A stretch of DNA of 64,000 nt from contig NZ_BDCD01000002.1 in the NCBI RefSeq assembly GCF_001613325.1, forward strand, positions 186,001 through 250,000, given 5' to 3'. The position numbers and the translations under genes were made by a program. Below the pieces are notes generated by a model. The model was not told the DNA's origin. It worked only from the letters and a program-made list of their open reading frames with translations, and did no database searches. Shown piece by piece: positions 32,053 through 39,760 of this stretch (its first letter is position 1; each line of letters starts with the position of its first letter). Source of the stretch: Nocardia yamanashiensis NBRC 100130. GTDB taxonomy: Bacteria; Actinomycetota; Actinomycetes; Mycobacteriales; Mycobacteriaceae.

Positions 32053-33276
32053 CTACCGCAGCGCGCTACCGGCGATCCACTGCTCCCACGGCACGCTCCA
32101 GTCGCCGTTCTGCCACACCTCGAGGGGCGCACCGCCGGTATTGCGGATCTCCACCACGTCCCCCGGCACCGCGAAATCGAAGAACCAGCTGGCGTTCTCG
32201 GTGCTCAGGTTCAGGCACCCGTGCGACACATCGGTGCTGCCCTGCGCCCAGATGGTGGAATCCAGTGCGTGCAAATAGATTCCGTCGGTGCTGATCCGGG
32301 TGGCCCAGCCGATGGCCTCCTTGTATCCCAGCCGCGAATTGACCGGCAGCCCGTAGGTGGAGGAGTCCATGATCACCGGATTGGCCTTGTCCATCACCGT
32401 GTACACCCCGGGCTGGGTCCAGAAGGTGATGGTCTTCCCGGCGACCGTGGTGCTGCCGCCCATTCCCATCGAGGTGGGCATGGTGCGCACCAGATTCCCG
32501 TTCTCGAACACCTCGATCTGATGGGTGTTGTCATCGGCGATGGCCACGTGCGAGTCCCCGATGACGAACGAGGTCCGGGAGTCCTCCTGCCCGTACAACC
32601 CCGGCCCGACGGCCGCGCCGAATATGTTGGCCGCCACCGTGACTCGCGTCCCGGGCTGGTAGTACTCGCGTGGCCGCCAGTGCACGTTGCGATCGTCCAT
32701 CCAGTACCACGCGCCCTCCACCTTCGGTTCGGTGGTGACCACCAGGCGTTTCTCGGCCGCCGCCCGATCCGGGATGTCCTCGTCGAAATGCGCCGCGACG
32801 ACCGTACCGACCCCGTAGGTCCCGCCGTCCGCGAGCGCCGCGCCGCCGGTGGTGTTCAGGTACACCTTGGTCTGATTGAACGGCGTGAGCGTGCTGAAAC
32901 TGCTGGTCACCGGCCCGGTGGCGCCGGTCATGCCGAGGCCCTCGGCGGTGACGGTATAGGCGTGGCCGTAGCCGAGCGGGATATTCGGCTGCCATCCGGT
33001 CTTGTCCGGGGTGAGGCTGCCGTCGATGACCCGGCCGTCTTCATTGGTCATGGTGACGGAGCTGAGGATGCCGCTGCTGGTCTTCACGGTGACGGGTGCG
33101 GCCGGATCGACGTCCGCGGCGCCCTGGGCCGGGCTCACGGTGATGACGGGCGCGGCGGGCGTGGACTTGCCGGGCTCGCCGCCGGTGGTGGGGGAGGAGG
33201 CGCAGGCGGCCAGGATGACGATGAGCACCGCGAGCAGGCTCGTCACAGCGGCTGATCGAAAACGGCGGGGTGGCAT
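32053..33276 (-). CDS. L,D-transpeptidase lipoprotein, LdtMt2-like
   Basis: 407-residue cell-wall enzyme that makes 3-3 cross-links between peptidoglycan stems. Order: signal peptide with lipobox LAAC (about residue 25), two Ig-like domains (about 45-235), the YkuD catalytic domain with His and the SHGCLNLS motif carrying the catalytic Cys, and a Trp-rich C-terminal tail (VWQNGDWSVPWEQW). This is the architecture of mycobacterial LdtMt2 (ldtB). AGGAGGG precedes the ATG at 33276. It is tail-to-tail with the flippase. Confidence 0.93.
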   Translation of the reverse strand: MPPRRFRSAAVTSLLAVLIVILAACASSPTTGGEPGKSTPAAPVITVSPAQGAADVDPAAPVTVKTSSGILSSVTMTNEDGRVIDGSLTPDKTGWQPNIPLGYGHAYTVTAEGLGMTGATGPVTSSFSTLTPFNQTKVYLNTTGGAALADGGTYGVGTVVAAHFDEDIPDRAAAEKRLVVTTEPKVEGAWYWMDDRNVHWRPREYYQPGTRVTVAANIFGAAVGPGLYGQEDSRTSFVIGDSHVAIADDNTHQIEVFENGNLVRTMPTSMGMGGSTTVAGKTITFWTQPGVYTVMDKANPVIMDSSTYGLPVNSRLGYKEAIGWATRISTDGIYLHALDSTIWAQGSTDVSHGCLNLSTENASWFFDFAVPGDVVEIRNTGGAPLEVWQNGDWSVPWEQWIAGSALR

Positions 33277-33392
33277 AGGCTTTCCCTCCTGTTCACCGTG
33301 CGCCGCGCTGCTGCACACCATCGTGTTACTGCCCAGGTTAGTAGGTTACCGCCATTTTCGTTCGAAACGTGGTTGCGCCGTTTCGCTTTGCT

Positions 33393-33422
33393 ATCTACTA
33401 TCTACGAACGTAGATAGTAGAT
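33393..33422. repeat. 30-bp near-perfect palindrome with TACGAACGTA core
   Basis: Two 14-bp arms, ATCTACTATCTACG and its exact complement, around a central AA. Within each arm CTATCTA-like units repeat. It is AT-rich against the GC-rich background and lies 117-146 bp upstream of the L,D-transpeptidase start. The core equals that of the operators at 18275 and 18320. A TetR-type binding site is the likely role. Confidence 0.7.
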
Positions 33423-33430
33423 TAATACTT

Positions 33431-33480
33431 GCGCCGGTCGACCACCCCGGCGCGGGCGTCATCCACCTCATCGGATGACG
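33431..33480. repeat. Two further stem-loops in the 33.4-kb intergenic region
   Basis: GCGCCGG/CCGGCGC (33431-33437, 33447-33453) and CGTCATC/GATGACG (33457-33463, 33474-33480) follow the large palindrome directly. With the terminator hairpin at 33492 they make four consecutive inverted repeats in 136 bp. No open frame with a ribosome-binding site was seen in 33277-33548. Confidence 0.5.
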
Positions 33481-33491
33481 AGCTCAGGGAA

Positions 33492-33528
33492 ACTGGGGCG
33501 TGCCTCCCCCTCATCGGCACGCCCCAGT
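33492..33528 (-). terminator. Terminator of the TDT transporter gene
   Basis: Perfect 13-bp arms, ACTGGGGCGTGCC and GGCACGCCCCAGT, with an 11-base loop, 21 bases beyond the transporter stop on the minus strand. A short T run follows on that strand. Confidence 0.75.
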
Positions 33529-33548
33529 GTGGGTTCCTTCGGAGTCGA

Positions 33549-34703
33549 TCAGCGCACGCGCAGCAGGTCTCCGTACCGCACGCCGCGCACGGTCTTGGCG
33601 GCCACCACGGTGAACGCGGCGAGCAGCAGGGCGTACAGCGCCACCGCGACCACGGCGAACAGATCGGCCCCGGTGTGCAGGTACAGCGCGCTGCTGCCGG
33701 TGACGCAGGTGCCGAGCGGGAAGGTGAAGCCCCACCAGGTCATATTGAAGGGCATCGCGCGCCGGAAGTGCCAGGTCACCGCGATCGCCAAGGCCAGCCA
33801 CAGCATGGCGAAACCCCAGGTGGGAATGCCGAACAGCACCGAGAACACCTCGAATCCGGCGGCATACTTCTCGGGCACCGCGCCGGGGGCCACATTGGCC
33901 AGCGCGCCGGCGGCGGTCACCGACTGGCCGAGCGGGCCGAGCACCAGCCACACGGTGGCGACCATGCCCATGGGCAGCGGATCGTGGTGCAGCAGCCGCG
34001 ACCACAGGATGGTGATCAGCACGAAGGCGGCGATCAAGCTCAGGCCGAACATGGCCAGGCAGGCGACCAGCATGGTGAGCCGGGGCTGACCGGCGGGGAT
34101 ATGGGGAATCAACAGGGCGCCGAGGGCGGCCGACACCATCGGGGGCACCACGGGCATGAGCCAGCCGCCGAACGCGGCGTCCTGGTCGAAGCTGTGCCGG
34201 GTGAACATGCGGTAGGGAATCGCGGCGGCGGTGAGCAGGCCGAGCACGGTGCCGGTGGACCACAGCACCCAGTCCACGGCCACCGCCGCCCGCATGCCGA
34301 TCACGTCCGAACCCAGCAGCAGCGCACCCGCGCCGATGGTCATCAGGGCCATCGGGGGAGCGCCGTAGAACTGCATCATGACCGGATTCATGCCGTGGGC
34401 GCGGGCCTGGTCGGGATAGCGCCGCCAGTGCAGCGCCCAGGCGACGGCCAGCACGGTCAGCAGCGCGGCGGCCAGCGCCCAGACCAGGGTGGCGGCCCCG
34501 CGCATGCCGGGCAGCTGCAGGGGCAGGGTGGCGGCCGCATTGGCCACGATCCCGGTGCCCATGACCACGGCGAACCAGTTCGGCGCCAGCTTGGCGAGGC
34601 TGTTCGAACCGGCGGCGCCTCGGGGTGCGCGGTGCAGCGCCGCCGACGTCCCGCTGACCGATCGGGTGGAATCGGAGTGATTGCGGAAGGTCACTGTGGT
34701 CAT
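33549..34703 (-). CDS. TDT family transporter (TehA/SLAC1-like)
   Basis: 384 residues with ten hydrophobic helices after a ~40-residue polar N-terminus. LAPNWFAVVMGTGIVANAA at the first helix is the signature of the tellurite-resistance/dicarboxylate transporter family, and FGIPTWGFAMLWLALAIAVT fits its later helices. Members move dicarboxylates, sulfite or small anions; the substrate is not fixed here. Single gene with a palindrome (34760-34776) upstream and a good terminator downstream. Confidence 0.87.
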   Translation of the reverse strand: MTTVTFRNHSDSTRSVSGTSAALHRAPRGAAGSNSLAKLAPNWFAVVMGTGIVANAAATLPLQLPGMRGAATLVWALAAALLTVLAVAWALHWRRYPDQARAHGMNPVMMQFYGAPPMALMTIGAGALLLGSDVIGMRAAVAVDWVLWSTGTVLGLLTAAAIPYRMFTRHSFDQDAAFGGWLMPVVPPMVSAALGALLIPHIPAGQPRLTMLVACLAMFGLSLIAAFVLITILWSRLLHHDPLPMGMVATVWLVLGPLGQSVTAAGALANVAPGAVPEKYAAGFEVFSVLFGIPTWGFAMLWLALAIAVTWHFRRAMPFNMTWWGFTFPLGTCVTGSSALYLHTGADLFAVVAVALYALLLAAFTVVAAKTVRGVRYGDLLRVR

Positions 34704-34759
34704 GAATTCAGCATCGCGACCTCACCGTGCCCCCGGTAGCCACTGTGAGCCGATGGGTG

Positions 34760-34776
34760 CATAGAGCCGTTCTATG
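34760..34776. promoter_or_regulatory. Palindrome upstream of the TDT transporter
   Basis: CATAGA-GCCGT-TCTATG lies 57-73 bp before the transporter start, between it and the 3' end of a UbiB-like gene. Candidate operator; no regulator gene adjoins. Confidence 0.35.
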
Positions 34777-34800
34777 GCCAGAGCGCTGGGCTGGCACGCC

Positions 34801-36252
34801 TCAGGAGAGCCGCCGCGCGGGCAGCCGCACCACCGCCGCCGACCGCGCCTGCCGCGCGATGGCCAGATCGGTCGGCTGTCCGTGCCGGGCGTCGAAGCGC
34901 TCGAACACCGCCGCCAGCTCCGGCGCCCAGTGCGCGACCTCCTCCCGGATCGCCCCCTCGGTCTCGAGCTGGCACAGCACCGCCAGCCCGGTGAGGAACG
35001 CCCGCGAGAACGGCGTGACGTAGGCGGGCAATCCCACCTGCCGGTGCACGTTCGACAGCCGCGGTTCCAGCACGTACCGCACCCGCCCGCGCAGCCATTC
35101 GGTGGTGAGCCGGAAATGCGGCTGCGCCAGCGGTTCACACGCGATGGCCAGGCCCTCGGCCAGCGCTTCGACATCGTAGGCGCGCCCCGGCGCCACGATC
35201 CCGTGCCGGCGCACGGCCGCGTCCAGCGCCGGAATGCCGCCGTTCAGCGCGGCATCCAGGAAGTCGACCATGAGCTCCTCGAACCCGGCTTCCGGCCAGG
35301 TCACGCACGCCCCGAAGTCCACGATGCCGAGCCGCCCGTCCGGCAGGATCCGGAAATTGCCCGGATGCGGATCGCAGTAGAGCAGTTCGGTGCGCTCCCA
35401 GGTGGACACGATGAACCGCAGGATCAGCATGCCGACCCGGCTGCGCTCCGCCGGCGCGCCGGATTCGATGATGCGGGAAACCGGTGTGCCCGTGAGCCAT
35501 TCGCTGACGATCACGTCCTCGCGCTGCAGGATCACCGCGGGCACCACGAAGTCCGGATCGCCGGCGTACGCGCCCGCGAACACCTGCTGATGCCGGGCCT
35601 CGGCCGCGTAGTCGAGCTCCCCGGCCACGCACTTGCACAGCGCCTCGGTGACCGCCGGCACATCGGTGCCGGGCGCGAACACGCTGGCCAGCACCGAGAT
35701 TCGGCGCAATTGCCGCAGATCGTCGAGCACCGCGGTGCGCCCGCCGGGATACATCACCTTCACCGCCACCGACCGGCCGTCGTGCCAGGTGGCGCGATGC
35801 ACCTGCCCGATGGAGGCGGCCGCGGCGCGCCGGTCGTCGAAGTCGAGGAAGTAGCGCCGCCAGTCCGGTCCCAGCGCCGCCGCCATGGCCGTGTGCACCG
35901 CGGCGGGCAGCATGATCGGCGCGGAATCCTGCAACTGGGTCAGGGCGGTCCGGTACGGCTGCGCGAGATCGCCGGGCAGCGCGAGTTCGTAGAGCGAGAG
36001 GATCTGCCCGAGCTTGGTGGCGCAGCCCTTGAGTTCGCCGAGCACCTCGAAAATGTGCTGGGCCGTGCGCATCTGGATCTCGAGGTCGATCTCGGCGGGG
36101 GAGCGCCCGAGCGCGCGTTTGCCGACGCCCGCGGCCTGCCGCCCGGCATAGGCGATGGGCAGTCCGGCCAGTTTGGCATTGCGGGCGACCCGGCCCACGG
36201 GTGGTGCACCCCCGGTTCCCCCGGTGCGAACGCCGGTCCACCGCTTCGACAT
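34801..36252 (-). CDS. UbiB/ABC1-like atypical kinase (1)
   Basis: 483 residues of the ABC1/ADCK/UbiB family, atypical kinase-like ATPases linked to isoprenoid quinone and lipid metabolism. Family hallmarks: KxGQ motif CATKLGQ (Lys 80), the AAAS replacement of the glycine loop in AAAASIGQVHRA, VAVKVMYPG with the nucleotide Lys, CDPHPGN catalytic loop, and VDFGACV. No C-terminal membrane helix is evident. GAGGTGAAC precedes the ATG. It diverges from the GntR gene, sharing a promoter region with a TGTC-N3-GACA site. Confidence 0.9.
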   Translation of the reverse strand: MSKRWTGVRTGGTGGAPPVGRVARNAKLAGLPIAYAGRQAAGVGKRALGRSPAEIDLEIQMRTAQHIFEVLGELKGCATKLGQILSLYELALPGDLAQPYRTALTQLQDSAPIMLPAAVHTAMAAALGPDWRRYFLDFDDRRAAAASIGQVHRATWHDGRSVAVKVMYPGGRTAVLDDLRQLRRISVLASVFAPGTDVPAVTEALCKCVAGELDYAAEARHQQVFAGAYAGDPDFVVPAVILQREDVIVSEWLTGTPVSRIIESGAPAERSRVGMLILRFIVSTWERTELLYCDPHPGNFRILPDGRLGIVDFGACVTWPEAGFEELMVDFLDAALNGGIPALDAAVRRHGIVAPGRAYDVEALAEGLAIACEPLAQPHFRLTTEWLRGRVRYVLEPRLSNVHRQVGLPAYVTPFSRAFLTGLAVLCQLETEGAIREEVAHWAPELAAVFERFDARHGQPTDLAIARQARSAAVVRLPARRLS

Positions 36253-36305
36253 TGTTCACCTCATCGTCGAGTGCGCCACGTGCAGTTTGGCATACCAGAG
36301 CTTAA

Positions 36306-36320
36306 ACTGTCTGGGACGTA
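36306..36320. promoter_or_regulatory. TGTC-N3-GACA site a (UbiB-1 / GntR)
   Basis: ACTGTC-TGG-GACGTA, 27 bp before the GntR start and 54 bp before the divergent UbiB start. First of eight related sites between here and 54 kb. Confidence 0.6.
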
Positions 36321-36346
36321 TCCGATAGTTGTCGAAAGGTGACGGG

Positions 36347-37114
36347 ATGGGTGCCCAGACGGTCGTCGCCGATGTGGCGGACGAGCTCGCTCGCCGCGTC
36401 GTGACCGGAGAGTACGCGCCGGGTGACCTGATGCCCTCCGTCCGGCAGGTGGCCGAGGAATTCGACATGAACCGGGCCACCGCCCAATTGGTGCTGGGGC
36501 GGCTGGAGTCCTACGGCTTCGTGGACGCGCACCGCGGCCGCGGGTTCACCGTGCGCGATGTGCACCAGGCCGGGGGCGTGGACGTGTATCGCCGACTGTT
36601 CCGGCTCGCCGGGCCGGAGGCGGCCGCGGAGATGTTCGGCAATATCGTTGCGGCGGAACGGGCCATCGTGCTCGAGGCGCTGCTCGACTACACCGATGCC
36701 GGTCCGGCCGCCGAGCTGGACGCGGTGCGGGCCGCCATCGGAGAACTGGAAACCCTGGCGCGCGCGGACGCCCCCGAGTACGCGCGGCTGCTGGAAGTCG
36801 AACTGGAGCTGGTGCGCACGCTGCTGGGCGCGCTCGGGCACACCATGCAGCGGGCGGTGCTGAACTCGGTGGGGGACATGCTGTTCGAAGTGCCGGCGGC
36901 GGTGGAGGCGTATTTCGCGGCCTCGCCGGATCTGCACGTGCTGGTCTGGCAGGCGCTGCTGGCGGTGTGGGAATCGGAGGCCGGACCGTCGGCAGCGCAG
37001 TTGTCGCTGTTCGAGGACCTGTTCGGGCTCTACCACGAGAAGGTGGTGGCGCGGTTCGGCGAATTGGCCGGCCTCGGGCGGGGCGCGTCCGGCCGCCGGG
37101 CGGCGACCGCCTGA
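36347..37114 (+). CDS. GntR family regulator
   Basis: 255 residues. The winged helix-turn-helix is typical of GntR (DELARRVVTGEYAPGDLMPSVRQVAEEF, then NRATAQLVLGRLESYGFVDAHRGRGFTV, residues ~10-70), followed by a helical FadR/FCD-like domain. Sites of the TGTC-N3-GACA type lie on both sides of the gene, and GntR proteins usually bind short palindromes with GT...AC half-sites, so it is the best candidate to bind the repeated motif. M. tuberculosis Mce1R, which controls an mce operon, is also FadR-type; that parallel is suggestive only. AAAGGTG precedes the ATG. Confidence 0.9.
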   Translation: MGAQTVVADVADELARRVVTGEYAPGDLMPSVRQVAEEFDMNRATAQLVLGRLESYGFVDAHRGRGFTVRDVHQAGGVDVYRRLFRLAGPEAAAEMFGNIVAAERAIVLEALLDYTDAGPAAELDAVRAAIGELETLARADAPEYARLLEVELELVRTLLGALGHTMQRAVLNSVGDMLFEVPAAVEAYFAASPDLHVLVWQALLAVWESEAGPSAAQLSLFEDLFGLYHEKVVARFGELAGLGRGASGRRAATA

Positions 37115-37141
37115 TCGATTGCCTCACAACCGGATTGACCA

Positions 37142-37156
37142 ACTGTCTGGGACAAT
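37142..37156. promoter_or_regulatory. TGTC-N3-GACA site b (UbiB-2)
   Basis: ACTGTC-TGG-GACAAT, 51 bp upstream of the second UbiB-like gene and 27 bp after the GntR stop. Confidence 0.62.
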
Positions 37157-37207
37157 CTAGGTTCAGGGTGTGCCCGCTCGGGCACCCGGAACGAAGCGAG
37201 GCACACC

Positions 37208-38545
37208 ATGGCGGGGAAGAGGCGTACGGGTCTGGCGCGATCGGCGAAACTGGCCGCGTTGCCGATGGGCATCATGGCCCGGCGCATGACCGCCACCGGC
37301 AAGGCCATCCTCACCGGCGCCGAGCGGGGCGCGGTCGACGAGGCGCTGATCGACAAGGCCGCCGAGGAAGTCTTCCGGGTGCTGGGCGAACTCAAGGGCG
37401 GCGCCATGAAACTCGGCCAAGCGCTCAGCGTCGCCGAGGCCGCCGTGCCGCCCCGGTTCGCCGACCGCTACCGGGACGCCCTGGCCCGCCTGCAGAATCA
37501 GGCCCCGCCCATGCCCACCCACCAGGCCCATCGCGTCCTCGACGAGCAGCTCGGCACCCGCTGGCGGGACCGGTTCGAGAGTTTCGAGGACCGGCCGGTC
37601 GCCGCCGCCAGCATCGGCCAGGTGCACCGGGCGGTCTGGAAGGACGGCCGGGTGGTCGCGGTGAAGATCCAGTACCCGGGCGCGGACGCGGCGCTCATGT
37701 CGGATCTCAAACTGCTGCAGATGCTGTCGAGCACCTTCGGCGTCTTCCTGCCCGGGGTGAACGTGAAGGCGCTGATCGAGGAGTTCGTCGAGCGCACCGC
37801 CGACGAACTCGACTACCGCATCGAGGCCGGGCATCAGCGCCGCTTCGCCGCCGCCTTCGCCGATGATCCGCGCTTCTTCGTGCCGAAGGTCGTCGCCAGC
37901 GCGCCCAAGGTGATGGTCACCGAATGGATGGACGCCACCCCGCTGGCGCGCGTCATCGCCGAGGGTACGGCCGCCCAGCGGAACCGCGCCGGTGCGCTGC
38001 TGGCCGAATTCGCGCTCAGCTCACCGCGACTGGCGGGGCTCATGCACTGCGATCCGCATCCCGGTAACTTCCAGCTGCTCGCGGACGGCCGGCTCGGCGT
38101 CATCGACTTCGGGGCGTGCATCGCACTGCCCGACGGCCTGCCGCCGGTGGTCGGCGAACTGGCCCGCTACGCGGTCGAGGAGGACTACGACGCGCTGCTG
38201 GGATGCCTGCGTGCCAACGGTTTCGTGCGCCCCGGCCACGACTTGGACCTGGATCCGATCGCGAACCTGGTCGCCCCGGTGATCGCGGAGTTCGACGGCG
38301 ATCGCCTGCACCTGAGCCGAAGGCTGTTGCAGGACAATATGGCTCGCGCCATGGACGTGCGGAACATGTCCGTCAACAACACTTTCGCCGTCCGGGTCCC
38401 GCCCGAACTGCCCGATCTGGTGATGCTGGGCCGGGTGCTGGGTGGGATCGTCGGGGTGGCGGCGCAATTGGACGCCGAGATCGAGATTCTGGGCCTGGCG
38501 CGCTGCTGGCTGCCGGGCTACCTCGAGGAAGGTGAAGCGGCCTGA
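37208..38545 (+). CDS. UbiB/ABC1-like atypical kinase (2)
   Basis: 445 residues, paralogue of the protein at 34801. The same markers are present: GAMKLGQ (Lys 68), AAASIGQVHRAVW, VAVKIQYPGAD, CDPHPGNFQ and IDFGACI. Its N-terminus (RTGLARSAKLAALPMG) differs from the other copy. Its own operator-like site lies upstream. Two such kinases around one regulator suggests duplication with divergence, both tied to the lipid regulon. Possible roles are control of polyprenyl or mycolate-type lipid enzymes or transport; the substrate is unknown. Confidence 0.9.
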   Translation: MAGKRRTGLARSAKLAALPMGIMARRMTATGKAILTGAERGAVDEALIDKAAEEVFRVLGELKGGAMKLGQALSVAEAAVPPRFADRYRDALARLQNQAPPMPTHQAHRVLDEQLGTRWRDRFESFEDRPVAAASIGQVHRAVWKDGRVVAVKIQYPGADAALMSDLKLLQMLSSTFGVFLPGVNVKALIEEFVERTADELDYRIEAGHQRRFAAAFADDPRFFVPKVVASAPKVMVTEWMDATPLARVIAEGTAAQRNRAGALLAEFALSSPRLAGLMHCDPHPGNFQLLADGRLGVIDFGACIALPDGLPPVVGELARYAVEEDYDALLGCLRANGFVRPGHDLDLDPIANLVAPVIAEFDGDRLHLSRRLLQDNMARAMDVRNMSVNNTFAVRVPPELPDLVMLGRVLGGIVGVAAQLDAEIEILGLARCWLPGYLEEGEAA

Positions 38546-38546
38546 G

Positions 38547-38669
38547 TCAACCGCCCACCATCATGCTCGCCGCGACCAGCGCGCCGATGATGGCCAGCGC
38601 CATCATGGCCAGGATCAACAGGTTCTTGCCGGTGGGCGGTTCGGCGGGGGCGGGTGGGCGATCGGCCAT
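38547..38669 (-). CDS. Small single-pass membrane protein (40 aa)
   Basis: 40 residues: a Pro-rich polar head (MADRPPAPAEPPTGKN) and one strongly hydrophobic helix (LLILAMMALAIIGALVAASM) ending MVGG. The ATG comes six bases after the stop of the upstream SDR, with GAGGAG ideally placed inside that gene's end, so it is the second gene of a two-gene operon. It may tether or modulate the SDR or another membrane enzyme of the regulon. Too short for family assignment. Confidence 0.7.
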   Translation of the reverse strand: MADRPPAPAEPPTGKNLLILAMMALAIIGALVAASMMVGG

Positions 38670-38675
38670 CTGGCG

Positions 38676-39656
38676 TCATCTCCTCAGCGGTATCGGTGGT
38701 GGCGGCGGGTCGTCGTATTCCGGTGGTTCCCAATAGGTTTGCAGACCCGGTCGTTGCGGCATGCGTTCGGCCGCCTCCCGTGCGACGCCGATGACGGCCG
38801 GGTGGTCGATCACGAACCGCACTACTTTCTCGACTTCCGGCCCGGTGGTCAACCGCATGAATGTGCGGCTGGTGCGCGGGAAGGCCCGTGTCAGGCGGTG
38901 GACCAGCCACGATTCGAATCGCAAGGCCAGCAAAGCCCGATTGCGCGCCACCGCGTCGAGGATCCGGCGCGCCGCCTTGTCCGGGTGCATGCCGAACAGG
39001 GTCATGGCCTTGACCACGATCTTGCGGGTGATGGCCACCTGTTCGGCGCTGAGCGAGGCCAGGGTGGCGGTGGCGGCCAGATTGGTGGCGATCAGCCCCG
39101 GGCAGATCACGGTGACGCCGATGCCCTCGGAAGCCATTTCGGCGCGCAGGGTTTCGCTGAAATGCTTCACCCCTGCGGAGGTGAAGCTGTAGGGGACGCC
39201 GAGCCGGACGGGCGAGAAGGCGGCGATGGAGGAGACATTGACCAGTTGCCCGCCGCGCCCGCGTTCGACCATCTGCGCGCCGAACAGACGGCAGCCGTGC
39301 ACCACCGCCATCAGGTTCACGTCCACGATGCGGCGCAGATCGCCGGCGCGAATATCGAAGAACGGTCCGCCGACCACGATTCCGGCATTGTTGACCACGA
39401 TGTCCGGTACGCCGTGCACGGTGCGCACATAGTCCGCGAAGGCTTCCAGGGACGGCAGATCGCCGACGTCCAGGGCGTACGGGTGGGCATTGCCGCCCGC
39501 GGCGCGGATCACCGCCACGGTGTCCTGCGCGGTGGCGAAATTGATGTCGGCGACGATCACCTCGGCGCCGCGCGCGGCGAGTGCCCTGGCCAGTCCGCGG
39601 CCGATGCCGCTGCCCGCGCCGGTGACCACGGCGAGCTCCGGATGGAAGGGTTTCAT
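38676..39656 (-). CDS. Short-chain dehydrogenase with altered active site
   Basis: 326 residues. Cofactor loop VVTGAGSGIGRGLARAL, acidic ADINFA, and NNAGIVVGG are intact. The active site reads NVSSIAAF...PYSFTSAGVKHF: catalytic Ser and Tyr are present but the Lys of YxxxK is Ser, with a Lys four residues later. Activity is therefore uncertain. A ~60-residue Pro-rich C-terminal extension ends PPPPPIPLRR. Divergent from a second SDR across a perfect operator-like palindrome, and followed by a 40-residue membrane protein. Confidence 0.88.
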   Translation of the reverse strand: MKPFHPELAVVTGAGSGIGRGLARALAARGAEVIVADINFATAQDTVAVIRAAGGNAHPYALDVGDLPSLEAFADYVRTVHGVPDIVVNNAGIVVGGPFFDIRAGDLRRIVDVNLMAVVHGCRLFGAQMVERGRGGQLVNVSSIAAFSPVRLGVPYSFTSAGVKHFSETLRAEMASEGIGVTVICPGLIATNLAATATLASLSAEQVAITRKIVVKAMTLFGMHPDKAARRILDAVARNRALLALRFESWLVHRLTRAFPRTSRTFMRLTTGPEVEKVVRFVIDHPAVIGVAREAAERMPQRPGLQTYWEPPEYDDPPPPPIPLRR

Positions 39657-39694
39657 CCCTCGTCCGCTCCTCCCTCTGGAGAGTCAGAGTGTAC

Positions 39695-39709
39695 ACTGTC
39701 TGGGACAGT
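39695..39709. promoter_or_regulatory. TGTC-N3-GACA site c (SDR divergon), best copy
   Basis: ACTGTC-TGG-GACAGT, perfect 6-bp arms. Lies 39 bp before the minus-strand SDR and 52 bp before the plus-strand SDR, so one site serves both. Confidence 0.7.
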
Positions 39710-39760
39710 AAACACTAATTACAGACTACCGCGTCGCAGCCGCGGATTCAGGGAGACCTC

